Origin: Carettochelys insculpta
Lineage: Eukaryota > Chordata > Testudines > Carettochelyidae
Reading direction: 5' to 3'
NCBI RefSeq assembly: GCF_033958435.1
Contig: NC_134138.1
Coordinates: 4,910,001-4,974,000, forward strand
Length of the DNA: 64,000 nt
In this document: positions 33,849 to 44,845 of the stretch, piece after piece
Position numbering within the stretch: position 1 is the first letter of the stretch
How the letters are laid out: the number at the start of each line of letters is the position of its first letter
Made by a program: the position numbers and the translations under genes
The notes under the pieces: model-generated
Told to the model about the DNA's origin: nothing
The model's database searches: none
Seen by the model: only the letters and a program-made list of their open reading frames with translations

Positions 33849-34325
33849 TGTCAAAGTTTGACTCAGACTCACAATTTATCAGACCACTCTGTTTTATTAG
33901 CAAAGCCGCTCTGCTAATACATTTAGAAGTGAGCGCCCCGAGTGGGGCTTGTGTCTCTTAATTTATACAGTTTTTTGGAGAACAAGTTACAGAGAAGTTA
34001 CAGACAAAAGAAGAAAAAGATTTTAGTCACCACCCTTCGAGATCCCCGAGACCAGTCACGTATCTTCAATTACCTGCCACCCTTAACAATCTCCTTTCAC
34101 AGCTTCCAGTTAACTTAACTAATTGCCCTTCACACCTTCCATTCTGATGCCTGCTTCTTAGACGTGCTGGCTCCATCTTAATTGCTTCTCCATTCAAAAG
34201 CTAACTGTCCCTACGTGTGCTCCCTCAGATACTTTGTAACATGTTTTGGCATGCCCTCTCACATACAATGTATCCAGCATGTCCCCTTATACAACGTTAT
34301 ACTTATACAATGTTATACTTCCACA
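33849..34325 (-). mobile_element. ERV solo LTR, 477 bp, 4-bp TSD
   Basis: The insert has TG…CA ends and is flanked by GAGG (33845-33848 and 34326-34329). The uninterrupted site is present in arm B at about 28541-28560. Read on the minus strand it starts TGTGGAAG. It has a TATAAATTAAG promoter-like box (about 33955), a CACTCGGGGCGCTCAC segment and an AATAAA near 33890. It ends AACTTTGACA. This order (U3, TATA, polyadenylation signal, U5) and the 4-bp TSD fit a gammaretrovirus-like (class I) LTR. No viral genes are present. Confidence 0.9.
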
Positions 34326-34650
34326 GAGGGTATTACATATGCATCTTTTTAGATTTTCATGCAAATGAGATCTGAAGGACACAGGCCCTGAAGCCTTTCC
34401 CAGTCCTGAGCTCCTGCTGGCACCTTCCTTACACACACATATCAACAAGTCAACCCCCAAAGTCTGTCCCAGGCTGAGGAAGATGCCTATATGCTAAAAT
34501 GTCTGTTGGCCAAGCCACATACCGTAGACCCCGAGAAACGCACCCTCAAGTTGCATGAATCTTTGGTTGCCATGACCTATAGTGTTGAGGAATTGAGAGC
34601 TGCCTCCAGAGCTGCCTAGCCATAGGAACAGCTAGGCAATGAATTAATGT

Positions 34651-35061
34651 GCTTAAAGGGTATTTCATTGCCTGCCTGTTCTAAATTAAACAAAAATAGA
34701 TGAGTTTGAACTTACAAAAGAATCTGTGTTGATTGTTGGTGATAGCCTTTATGCATGCCTTGATTTAGTTTCTTTTAACAATGGGGGTAGTGTTTGTGCA
34801 CTGAAATGTCTTATACTAAGCTACATTTGGTAAATACCAGATACACATTCTCAAGTTGAGTGAACTTTTAGATACTATGACTTGGAGTACTGAAGACTGC
34901 AGACTTAGCTAATTGTTGAAGGAGCTGAGAAATTGATGAGTGTATGTTTTAAGGGCAGACAATTTTTTGCATTCTCTGAATCCAACAAAGATATATGAGT
35001 TTAGGTTTATGCAAGAACCTGCTGTGTTTATCTGTACTAGGTGTAGTGCATGGGTTTTTTT
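34651..35061. other. No recognised feature between arm D and Harbinger derivative
   Basis: AT-rich sequence with no gene, no clear inverted repeats, and no match that I could find to the space before arm B. Confidence 0.4.
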
Positions 35062-35742
35062 GGCCGTGTCTACACGTGCACGCTACTTCGAAGTTGCGGC
35101 GCCAACTTCGAAATACCGCCCGTCACGGCTACATGTGTTGGGCACTATTTCGAAGTTGAAATCGACGATAGGTGGCGAGACGTCGAAGTCGCTAACCCCA
35201 TAAGGGGATGGGAATAGCGCCCTACTTCGAAGTTGAACGTCGAAATAGGGCACGTGTAGATGATCTGCATCCCGCAACATCGAAATAGTGGGGTCCGCCA
35301 TGGCGGCCATCAGCTGAGGGGTTGAGAGATGCTCTCTCTCCAGCCCCTGTGGGGCTCTATGGTCATGGTGTGCAGCAGCCCTTAGCCCAGGGCTTCTGGC
35401 TCTGCTGCGGCAGCTGGGGATCCATGCTGCATGCACAGGGTCTGCAACCAGTTGTCGGCTCTGTGGATCTTGTGTTGTTTAGTGCAAGTGTGTCTGGGAG
35501 GGGCCCTTTAAGGGAGCGGCTTGCTCTTAAGTCCGCCCCGTGACCCTGTCTACAGCTGTTCCTGGCACCCTTATTTCGATGTGTGCTACTTTGGTGTGTA
35601 GACGTTCCCTCGCAGCGCCTATTTCGATGTGGTGCTGCCCAACGTCGAAGTTGAAAGTCAACGTTGCCAGCCCTGGAGGACGTGTAGACGTTATTCATCG
35701 AAATAGACTATTTCGATGTAGCGTGCACGTGTAGACGTAGCC
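35062..35742 (-). mobile_element. Non-autonomous Harbinger deletion derivative
   Basis: It starts GGCCGTGTCTACACGTGC and ends GTGTAGACGTAGCC. On the minus strand it keeps the left end of the Harbinger through the transposase start codon (MDPQLPQQ), then jumps to the sequence around the Myb gene start (CTCAGCTGATGGCCGCCATGG) and the right end. About 4 kb of interior are missing. The flanking triplets (TTT and AAA) do not match each other. Confidence 0.88.
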
Positions 35743-37020
35743 AAAATGAACTTTCAGAGACTTTCAAGAATCAGCAAATAACATCGCTGGCTGCGTCGGA
35801 AGTTATGACTGATGCAAGTAAAGTTTTGCTTCAACACTTCTTCTCTCTAACCCTGTTCTTTCTTTTTTGTTAATAAATCTTTAGATATTCGATCTAAAGA
35901 ATTGCTGAGCGTGTTGTTTTGGGTAAGATCCAAGTATATATTGACCAGGGGCAGGGGCTGGGGCTGGGGCTGGGCCCTTTGGGACCTGAAACAATCTGTG
36001 TGGAGTTTGGTGAAATAGGCTTAAGAGCCTCTCACCTTAATTTGGGGGTTGTTGGTCTGGGCTGGTAGAGCAGCTGGGAAGTCTGGGGGTTTGCTGATGT
36101 GGCTCTAGCTGCCCAGTGGGGCTGGCAGAGGTGCTGTGGTGGCTGGTTGGATTTGCCTTAGTGAGCAGGAAATCCCAGCCTGAGGCTGTAAGCAGCCTGG
36201 ATTTTAAGCAAAGTTGCCCTGGATTGAGTTCACTAGCTGTGCCCAGAAACCCCATCCTATTACACCTGCCAACACACTCTGGTCCTTTCCCTTGCAGGGA
36301 TTTGCTTTCCAAGCATGGGATGGTTGGTGGGAGCCTTTCTGGGCCAGTGGCAAACACCAGCTGCTTCTAAGAAAGGTCCCACTTGATCCTACTCAGGCAC
36401 TTGGCTGCCAAAGTCTGGAAGTCAGAAATTCCCTCCTGACCCCCGCACTGGCAGAACATTGAGGGGCGGCAGCTCAGTAACCTTCATCACGCTGAGAAGC
36501 AAAAAGCCCGTAATCTACAGCCAGACCCAGTAGCCGAATGGAGGATTGCAGAGGTGTGGATTCAAGTCATACCTGTGTTGATTGTGTTGCATTTTCTGCT
36601 GGGAAAGGGAGCCACTCCTGGGACCACAGCAGTGTCACTGCCACTCCCAAAGACGCTCTCGTTCCCTATGACTCCTCCTGTACTTACGAAACATGGATGA
36701 CGTCTTTATGATTCGGACCCCTGGTATAGAGACTCTAGGAGAATTCCACAGAGACTCTAACAATCTGCACCCCACCATCAACTTATGCCTTGACCACTCC
36801 ACACAAGAGATACATGTCCTGGACACTACACTACAAATCAAGGATGGCCTGATTGCTACCACACTCTACCGGAAACCCACTGATCGCTAGACTTACCTAC
36901 ATGCTTCTAGCTTCCATCCTGCACACACAACACAATCCATCGTTTATAGTCATGCCCTGAGATACTATCGCATCTGCTCTGATCCTAGTGACAGAGACCG
37001 AAAACTACAAGATCTCTACC

Positions 37021-37118
37021 ATTGATCCGAAGAAGTGGGTCTGTCCCACGAAAGCTCAACACCGAATAAATCATTTTGGTAGTCTTTAAAGTGCTGCATT
37101 TCGGCTGCTTTGTTTTGT
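37021..37118 (+). mobile_element. Short Penelope-tail insertion with 12-bp TSD (arm C)
   Basis: AAGATCTCTACC flanks the 98-bp insert (37009-37020 and 37119-37130). The insert contains CCGAAGAAGTGGG, CCCACGAAAGCTC, GAATAAATC and TTTAAAGTGCTGC. It is the same event as 21111-21207 and so predates the duplication of A and C. Confidence 0.82.
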
Positions 37119-37599
37119 AAGATCTCTACCAAACATTCATAAACCTGAATTACCCACCAGATGAACTTAAAAAAAACCAAACAAAAAACAAATCAGCAGG
37201 GCTAGATGAACACCGAGAAACCAACTACCCCAAGATAGGCCCAAAAAAGCCAAGAACAGAACACAACTGGTCATCACCTACAGCCCCCAACTCAAACCAC
37301 TGCAACGAATTATTAAAGACCTACAACCTATCCTTAATCATGATGCCACACTCCAGAAGGCCCTAGGTGACAGGCCTGTTCTCTCCTATAGAGAACCTCC
37401 CAACCTTATCAGGCTTCTCACCACCAATCATAGGCTGTACCGCCAAAATACTAATCCTGGAACTTTTCCTTGTAACAAGCCCTGTTGCCAGTTTTGCCCA
37501 CATATCTATGCTGGAGATTTCATCCCTGGACCGAACCACATTAAGTACAGGATCATGGGCACATTCTCCTGTTCCTCAGCTATAATCGTATATGCCATC

Positions 37600-38035
37600 G
37601 GCTGTGTCTACACGTGCCCCAAACTTCGAAATGGCCATGCAAATGGCCATTTCGAAGTTTACTAATGAAGCGCTGAAATGCATATTCAGCGCTTCATTAG
37701 CATGCGGGCGGCAGCGGCGCTTCGAAATTGACGAGCCTTGCCGCCGCGCAGCGCGTCCAGACGGGGCTCCTTTTCGAAAGGGCCCCGCCTACTTCGAAGT
37801 CCCCATATTCCCATGAGCTCATGGGAATAAGGGGACTTCGAAGAAGGTGGCGTCCTTTCGAAAAGGAGCCCGGTCTGGACGCGCCGCGCGGTGGCACGGC
37901 TCGTCAATTTCGAAGCGCCGCTGCCGCCCGCATGCTAATGAAGCGCTGAATATGCATTTCAGCGCTTCATTAGTAAACTTCGAAATGGCCATTTGCATGG
38001 CCATTTCGAAGTTTGGGGCACGTGTAGACACAGCC
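37600..38035. mobile_element. Intact 436-bp palindromic MITE with 3-bp TSD
   Basis: The element begins GGCTGTGTCTACACGTGCC and ends with its inverse. Nearly the whole sequence is an inverted repeat around position 37818 (CATGAGCTCATG). ATC flanks both sides (37597-37599 and 38036-38038). Arm A carries the empty site (GCACATGATGGCATAT at about 20614-20629), in which ATC occurs once. The terminal sequence matches that of the 4.7-kb Harbinger (GGCTACGTCTACACGTG), so the same transposase could move it. It has no coding capacity. Confidence 0.95.
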
Positions 38036-38053
38036 ATCATGTGCCAACAATGC

Positions 38054-38637
38054 TCAGTAGGCATCCTTCGATCCCAAGGGATCATGGGTTTGCACCCCAG
38101 TTGGACTGATTCGAGCAGCGTCTTCTGTGGCTGTGCAATCCAATGCGGGAGTGGCAGTCCTTTCCGCACTGTGAGCAGCAGTAGGCAGATGTCGCTCTGG
38201 TGTCACGGGCAGGGATTTTCCTGAGGGCTCTCCTGTCTTCCGCTTCCTTCACCAAGGTAGTTGCATACATCGCAAGAGCTTCCTTCACTCCCTGTTTCCA
38301 GGCGTGCCTGTCTGAGGCGAGCGAATGCCAGGTGCTCACACTGATAGAGAGAGCGCTGAGGTCACGCTTGCACGTGTCCTTGTAGCACAATTTCGGTTGC
38401 CCTTTCGGCCTCTTTCCAGACGCCAGTTCGCCAAAGAGGAGGTCCTTCGGTATTCGGCCATCCGTCATGCGTGAGACATGGCCCAGCCAGCGCATACGCC
38501 TCTGTTTGAGAAGGGTGAACATGGAGACGGCGCCTGCTCTCTCAAGCACTGCGCTATTGCGGACCTTGTCCTGCCATGAGATACCGAGTATGCGCCTAAG
38601 GCAGCGCATGTGGAATGTGTTGAGCCTCTGACCCCCT
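38054..38637 (-). mobile_element. LINE 3' fragment in Penelope (arm C copy)
   Basis: It is the inverse of 20012-20604, with CCAACAATGC (38044-38053) and the degraded CTACAATGC (about 38638-38646) as flanks. The minus-strand frame 38082-38771 is open across the insert and reads LNTFHMRCLRRILGISW, RWLGHVSRMTDGR and CSQCGKDCHSRIGLHSH. Confidence 0.85.
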
Positions 38638-39067
38638 CTACAATGCTCACACACCACGTATATAAGACAGACCACAAACACTCTTCGACAAAGAATGAAC
38701 GACCATAGAGCAGACATTAAAATCTCCAAATACCCCAACCTGTCAGCCCGCACTTTACTGGAGCGGGCCATTCTGTTAAAGACCTGAGAACTTGTTTGCT
38801 ACTGAAAAGGGATTTTAACGACCGTCTACAGAGGGACTGCTCAGAACTAACATTCATATTCAAATTCGACACATTAACATGTGGTTTGAAGAGGGACAGC
38901 AACTTCCTGCCCCATTATAAGGATTCTTTTACCTTTTAAGTGCTTACTTGTTTTATCTAACTCTTAACTCCCCCCCGGCCCCGCCACCCCTCTGCTCTTC
39001 TGACTTGCCAACCTTGATTACGATTTTTGGACCTCTGTGCTTTATATATTGTGTCTGTTCTGGTCTG

Positions 39068-39985
39068 GCTATGATCTGAAGGAGTGGCTCTGTCCCATGA
39101 AAGCTCATCACTGAATAAATTACTTTGCTAGTCTTTAAAGCGCTAGCGGACTGCTGTTTTGTTTTGCTAGAATACAGACTAACACGGCTCTCTCTCTCCC
39201 AAAGAAGCCGAGGTTAAGGGGCTTGCAAGCGGGCAAGCCGGAGGTGACACGTGGGCTGCTTTACCGCCCAGCCTGCCGCTCAGAGTGTGCCCGAGAGCAC
39301 CGATCCGAGTTTACGGGGCTCAGCAACTGCTGTCACAGTAACTGATTCCAAGCCAACTGTGGGGCGGAGGGAAGGGAATCCATACGTCCACACTCAATAC
39401 CCCAAGAATCAGGGGCACCATGTGGGAAGAGTTTAGCTACACACCCCTGCCAAGCTCTGAATGCTCCATTACATTTTCCCTCATTTGCCCTCCCCTAAAA
39501 TTAGACTCAGCCACAGCTTTGCCCTCTAGTCTCCAAACGTTTCCGAAGGAGCCCCCCCTGCAGGCCCCAGGGAGATGGCTGTGCCTATACGCAAATCGTC
39601 ATCAATCCCTAATGCCTTCCCAACGTGTGTCAATGGGGTGAGGGTGTCCCAAGCACCCACAGAGTCCAAATAATGCTTCAATTGGAGTGCCGATGTTCTG
39701 GGAAGCAGCATCCCCCCCACAGCCGTGCCCCTGCGCACCGCTGCCTGATGCAGCCTTCCGGCAGGGAGTCACAAATGACGGTGTTGAGTGGCTCCATTCA
39801 GCTCAATGGCCGGTAACTCTAAAACCTGGTGGTGGTCTAATGTCAACTAGCTTGCTGCAGACTGTTTAAACAGAGGTGCCCGTGTGTAGCACAGCCTGGC
39901 CTGGGATCTGTCCCCCTCCTCCCCACCCTGGAGGTGTTTGCCGGAGAACCAGCTGCCCCAGCCGGTTGCTGACAGCTTTGCAAAG
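39068..39985 (+). repeat. Block S interior, present in arms C and D but missing from arm A
   Basis: The same DNA lies at about 31395-32265. It starts with a Penelope tail (39067-39205). The rest has no recognised gene. In arm A the flanks meet directly at about 19580 (TTTTGCAAAGATC then ACCAGACCAG). Arm D lacks about 40 bp that arm C has near 39745-39790. Confidence 0.78.
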
Positions 39986-42104
39986 ATCTTTGCAAAAGCT
40001 GAACAAACCTGAGCTGCTGCCCCTGTTTTCAAGCATTCTTGATCCAAAAGGCAAACCCCCTGGGCTCCCCGTTTAGCTGGTGGGCATTTGGACAATGTGA
40101 ACAGGCAGGGCCCAGCTCTGCCTCCAGGCTAGAGGTGTGTGAGCCCAGTGGCTGTAGAGGGGGGTGGGTGGGGGTGGAAGTGGCGGGGTGGCTCTGGTTC
40201 CCAGCGAGGCAATGTTAGAAGGCTTTCCCTTCACCCCGCCCCCACCTCTCGTCACACAAGCGGAAATCAGGAGATCAGAAGCCCAAAGCAAGTTAGTTCC
40301 AAGCAAGTGCACCCCTAGCTCTGCAACCTGGCCAAATCTGCTCCCCAGGGTTCCTCTGCCAGCCTGACACCCCAGCACTTTCACGCTGTCTCGCTTCCCA
40401 GCTCAGACACTGCAGAACACCGCGCTGGCCCCATCCCTGACACTCCCTCTGATAAGGCCTCGCTAGACCTGCAGTGTGTGCCCTTAGCCACATCCCTTAT
40501 AGTCACCCTCCACTTGGGCGGGTCCTGAGACAGGAGGCTTCATCCCACCTCCTTTGTATCCCATGGGGGAGGGGTCATGGGAGAGGGTGCGTTCTGGCCA
40601 CGGCCAGGAGTTTCTTTAGCTTTTACTGTTGCTTTTGCTGCCCCCGCCCGCCCAGCCCTCTTGCCAGTCCTAACTGGGCCTAACTTGACTTCAGTTTGAG
40701 AGAGGGAGCCAGGCAGCCTTCCAGCGTATGCTCATGTATTACACTCCCACCATGCCCCGTACTACGGCCCGTAACCCTGTAACTGCTCTTATCTCTTCCC
40801 ATTAGACCAGCAAACCCAGCTAGCCAGGCAGACACAACAGGCAGCGTTCCTGTCCTTTGTTCACATGTAACTCTTCTGCCAGAAGGTGTCGGCAGCAAGC
40901 AGGGCATCTAGGGGCTCCTTTTCACCCATCTCACACTGAACTGGCTCCAGCCCACACCCAGTAGCCTGGGAAATGTGCACCCCCGGGCGCCTTGGAGAGG
41001 CGATGCTTCCCCACTCGCACGCACAGAGTCTGAGTGTAGAAAAGAAACTTTTAATGAAAGAGGCAGAGAAATCACATGGCAATAGCTTGGGAAAATCCCA
41101 CACCCAGAGTTCGTAACTAACCCTCAAGTAACTGTCCCAGCTCAGATGGATTGAGCAGTGTCCTTTGCCTCTCAGGCTCACAAGTCCAGTACTGTAAGGA
41201 TCGAATCCACACACCCCAACATTCTCTGCACCCAACCTCAAATGCCCCACTTACAACTCTGTCCAGTCCGTGCAGGTCCTGACACATCACCCCGATGCAC
41301 CCCTCATTGAGCCTGAGGCAAGGCCAGACATCCTCTCATTGGTCCAGTGTCCTGTGTGCCCCCCCACTGGCCGTTTGTCCCCTGTATTGTGGCTGGAGGC
41401 AAAACCAGCTCTCCATGGCTTGAGCCGCCGGTTCTACTGCTCAGCTCGTAGCAGTTTCAGCTTTGGGCCTAACTACAGCACCTACCAAGAAGGAGTCTCA
41501 CAAAGGCTACGTCTACGCTAGCCCCTTCTTTCTGAAAGGGGTATGGTAATAAGCAAGGTCAGAATATGCTAATGAGGCACTACCATGAATATGAGGCACC
41601 TAATTAGCATAATGGCAGCTACAGCAGGCCGCCCATGCAGTGCAGATGGGACCCTTTGCAAAGCCCCTTATTGCTATTTGGTTTTAGGGGCTTTCGAAGA
41701 CTAGGGGGCTGTGGCCGCACTTGGCCAAAATTTTGAAATGGCCGTGCTAATGGCCAAATCGAAGAATACTAATGAGGTGCTGAAATGAATATTCAGCACC
41801 TCATTAGCATACTGCCACCTGCGCCACGTCAGAAGTGTCCCATTTTGCTTGCGTGTGGGTTGGCTACATGGGGGTCCTTTCCCAAAGGACCCTACACACT
41901 TCAAAATCCCCTTGTTCCTATCAACTGATAAGGGGATTTCCAGGTCTGCAAGGGTCTTTCAAAAAGGATCCCTATGGAACCAAGCCACAAAGTGCCCTGT
42001 CCAACAGCATCCTAATGAGGCACTGAATATTCATTTCAGCACCTCATTAGTATTGTTCTATTCAGTTATTAGCATAGCCATTCCAAAGTACAGCTGCAGT
42101 CCAG

Positions 42105-42815
42105 AGCTACGTCTACACGTCAAGCCTACATCGAAGTAGCTTATTTTGATGTAGCGACATCGAAATAGGCTATTTCAATGAATAACGTCTGTACGTTCTC
42201 CAGGGCTGGCAACGTCGACGTTCAACATCGACGTTGCGTGGCACCACATCGAAATAGGCGCTACGAGGGAACGTCTACACGCCAAAGTAGCACACATCGA
42301 AATAAGGGTGCCAGGCACAGCTGCAGACAGGGTCACAGGGCGGACTCAACAGCAAGCCGCTCCCTTAAAGGGCCCCTCCCAGACACACTTGCACTAAACA
42401 ACACAAGATCCACAGAGCCGACAGCTGGTTGCAGACCCTGTGCATGCAGCATGGATCCCCAGCTGCCGCAGCAGCAGCCAGAAGCCCTGGGCTCAGGGCT
42501 GCTGAACACGGTGACCATAGAGCCCCGCAGGGGCTGGAGAGAGAGCGTCTCTCAACCCCTCAGCTGATGGCTGCTATGGTGGACCCCGCTATTTCGATTT
42601 TGCGGGACGCGGATCGGCTACACGTGCCCTACTTCGATGTTCAACTTCGAAGTAGGGCGCTATTCCCATCCCCTCATGGGGTTAGCGGCTTCGACGTCTC
42701 GCCACCTAATGTCGATGTTAACATCGAAATAGTGCCCAACACGTGTAGCCGTGACGGGCGCTATTTCGAAGTTAGTGCCGCTACTTCGAAGTAGCGTGCA
42801 CGTGTAGACACGGCT
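42105..42815 (+). mobile_element. Non-autonomous Harbinger deletion derivative
   Basis: It starts AGCTACGTCTACACG and ends CACGTGTAGACACGGCT. It retains the transposase start context (ATGGATCCCCAGCTGCCGC at 42451) joined to the Myb-gene leader and right end. Block P stops at its left edge, and unrelated DNA starts at its right edge. The flanking triplets (CAG and TGC) do not match. Confidence 0.88.
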
Positions 42816-43590
42816 TGCAAGTGTTCAGGAGGGTGGTTGGGTGACTTGCATTACTGAACCCTGTTTTTTTGTCAGGTGGTGGAGCTGGCCCATGGTCCCT
42901 GGGGTTGATGTCCCATAAATCTTGTCTTAGGTGCTGTGGTCACCCCTTGTATTTCAGGGCATGATTGCCAGGGTGCGGGAGAGGTGGGACCTGCTTGTCT
43001 CTGATACCCAGCCTTCCCAAGGCCAAGCCAGCTAGCTGCTTTGAAAACAGTTGCGCAAATCCAGCGGCCATTTGTGCTCTAGAGAACAGACTGGCCCTGC
43101 TGGTTGGTCTGGTGGGGAGAGAGCTGCGCAGGGCAGCTGTGTCCCTCACTGCCAGGACTCCCAAGTTTAGAGCAAGGTCTGCCTACCAGGACCAGCACCA
43201 GGGGTACGGGGAGAAGACAGGACAGGACATAGCTTAGCCTTAACCTCCTGCTGGGTGCTCAGAGAGTGCCATTGGCACTGGAGGAAAAGGCTTCTGCCTC
43301 TGCAGCTCCCCATTGCACAGCCCAGACGGAGCTGCCCTCCACTGAGGACGTCACTCCGCCTCTCTTTGGGGCATGCCCCAGGCAAAGGATAAATTGAGCC
43401 CTGCCACTGGGTCCATGCTGTGGCAGCCAGTTTCAGCCACTTCACGCTGGATCCACGCCGCGTCCCAGGGAATTTGCAGCCCCTGGGCTGGCCTCACCCC
43501 TTCCTACCCTGGACAGCTCATGCAGAACAGAAGGCCCCCGCGCTGCAGGGGGGTGCTGTGAGGAGGGGCAGGCAGGGCTCTGGCTGATAG
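42816..43590. other. No gene recognised
   Basis: A CAG acceptor-like site before GGCATGATTGCCAGGGTG at about 42957 opens a short frame (GMIARVRERWDLLVSD) that stops after about 28 codons. It is not enough to call an exon. The rest is unrecognised. Confidence 0.35.
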
Positions 43591-43595
43591 GAGCC

Positions 43596-44012
43596 TGTGA
43601 TGGGGTTCAGGGGTCCCCCTGCACTGCACCCCGTCTGCTGGCAGGAGTGACTCTCACTCAGCAGGTACAACAGGAGGTTTATTAGGCACCAGATGCCCAG
43701 TTTCTCACAGAAGCGTCAGTGCAGCAGTCAGAGACAGTCCTTCCAACCCGTCCTGGGGTGAGGAGCCCGAGGGGTGCCCCTCTGGGGTGCAGCTTTTGGC
43801 TGGCTGCCTTCCAGCTCCCTCTCACCCAGCCTCTAACTGCTGCCCCCGATTCAAAACCAGCTCAGCTCCACCCTCCTCTTTGTTCAGGGCTGAGGTGTTA
43901 CCTGCCAGCCTAGGTTATAGCCCCAGGGTCATCCTCAGCCGCTGGGAGCTGCTCTGCTTGTCCCACACATCCAGCCTGAGTCTCACACATGCACTCCCCC
44001 CACTCCATCACA
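43596..44012 (-). mobile_element. Solo LTR (TGTGATGG family) with 5-bp TSD
   Basis: The 417-bp element is flanked by GAGCC on both sides (43591-43595 and 44013-44017). On the minus strand it has AATAAACCTCCTG near 43680, a polyadenylation signal, and it ends CCCCATCACA. TG…CA ends and a 5-bp TSD identify a retroviral-type LTR; the class is not certain. No internal genes are present. Confidence 0.88.
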
Positions 44013-44017
44013 GAGCC

Positions 44018-44504
44018 CCACAGCAGGTAGGGGTGGGGAGCCACAGAAGGGGGGGATGGGAAGGGACCTCAGCTTGTCCCTGGCTGAGTCTCCCAGGGCC
44101 CTGTGCTGTGCCAGAGGGGGCTGTGGGCTGGCCCTCCCCCAGCCCTTCATAGAGCCAGGCGCAGCGGGAAGGACAGCATGTCACCGGCTCCCCGCAGGCT
44201 GAGCGCCATTGTGCCAGGGAAGGAGCTCATTGTCTGCGGGCAGGCAGGCTCATGCAGACAATGCGGCTCTGCTGAGCAGCCAAACAGGCGCTGGAGCTGG
44301 TGGGGGCCCAGGGCTCCCCGGCAGGAGATCCTCAGAGAAGGGCTCGGAAGAGCCGCCTTTGGAGAGCCTGGGCTGTGTGACTGGAAGGGCAAATGAGGGT
44401 AGGAGTTGGGGTTAGGGGCACTTAAGGGAGGAACGTGAGTTGGCTGGGGGGCCAACAGTGGGAGGAAGGGGTTGGTGAAGGGGAGTAAGGCAGGCCTGTT
44501 GGGG
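44018..44504. other. No recognised feature
   Basis: GC-rich unique-looking sequence. Short frames on both strands have no recognisable motif. Confidence 0.35.
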
Positions 44505-44695
44505 GGGAGCTAGCTAGCTAGCTCAGTGGTTAGAGCATTGGCCTGCTAAACCCAGGGGTGTGAGCTCAGTCCTTGAGGGAGTCACTTAGGGACCAGGGCC
44601 AAGTTTTTTACAAAAAGCGGGGAGGTGCTGGTTCAGGCTGAATGACATTCTGAGGTCCTTTACATCTCTTTGAGGTGTGTATCTCCATATAGCTT
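44505..44695 (+). repeat. tRNA-derived SINE, copy 1
   Basis: TAGCTCAGTGGTTAGAGCATTGG is an RNA polymerase III A box in tRNA form, and GTGAGCTCAGTCCTTGAG stands at the B-box position. The tail ends in the CR1-like AGGTCCTTTACATCTC and GTGTGTATCTCCATAT. This head-plus-tail structure is the turtle Pol III SINE type. Confidence 0.82.
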
Positions 44696-44699
44696 CGAC

Positions 44700-44845
44700 A
44701 GGAGTAGGGATAGCTCAGTGGTTTGAGCATTGCCCTGCTAAAGCCAAAGTTGTGAGCTCAGTCCTTGAGGAGGCCATTTAGGGATCTGGGGCAAATAGAT
44801 TTAGCTGGCTTATTGGTCTCTGGGTATGACTTTTAAAAAAAAAGC
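44700..44845 (+). repeat. tRNA-derived SINE, copy 2 (3'-truncated)
   Basis: It has the A box GATAGCTCAGTGGTTTGAGC, the B-box region TTGTGAGCTCAGTCC and the GGCCATTTAGGGATCTGGGGCAAATAG body. It ends in an A-run (44833-44843), with no CR1-like tail. Confidence 0.82.

Larger units (their letters stand above)
31345..34650 (-). repeat. Arm D of inverted duplication
   Basis: Reading outward from the junction near 31343 it carries block S (31345-32345), then R, Q and the outer piece, all inverted relative to arm B. Block P is missing, and a MITE half (33172-33395) lies at the Q boundary. The solo LTR at 33849-34325 is a later insertion. Confidence 0.8.
36640..39030 (+). mobile_element. Penelope-like retroelement, arm C copy
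   Basis: This is the counterpart of 19565-21640. The RT palm (LRNMDDVFMI, LYRKPTDR) lies at 36675-36890. The linker is at about 37440-37590, split by the MITE (37600-38035) and the LINE (38054-38637). The GIY-YIG end is at about 38640-38935. Several stops are present, and some differ from arm A, so each copy has gone on mutating since the duplication. Confidence 0.86.
35743..42104 (-). repeat. Arm C of inverted segmental duplication
   Basis: It is the inverse of arm A. 35745-36470 matches 21740-22465, 36500-37590 matches 20640-21720, 38036-39030 matches 19600-20620, 40073-41033 matches blocks R and Q, and 41040-42104 matches block P. It lacks the 4.7-kb Harbinger and the minus-strand LINE of arm A, and has its own MITE and block S. 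Non-autonomous Harbinger copies abut both ends. Confidence 0.85.

Noticed and set aside
42957..43045. Possible host exon after an acceptor-like CAG (GMIARVRERWDLLVSD)
   Set aside because: Only about 28 codons, no partner exon and no recognised family. It is too weak to annotate.
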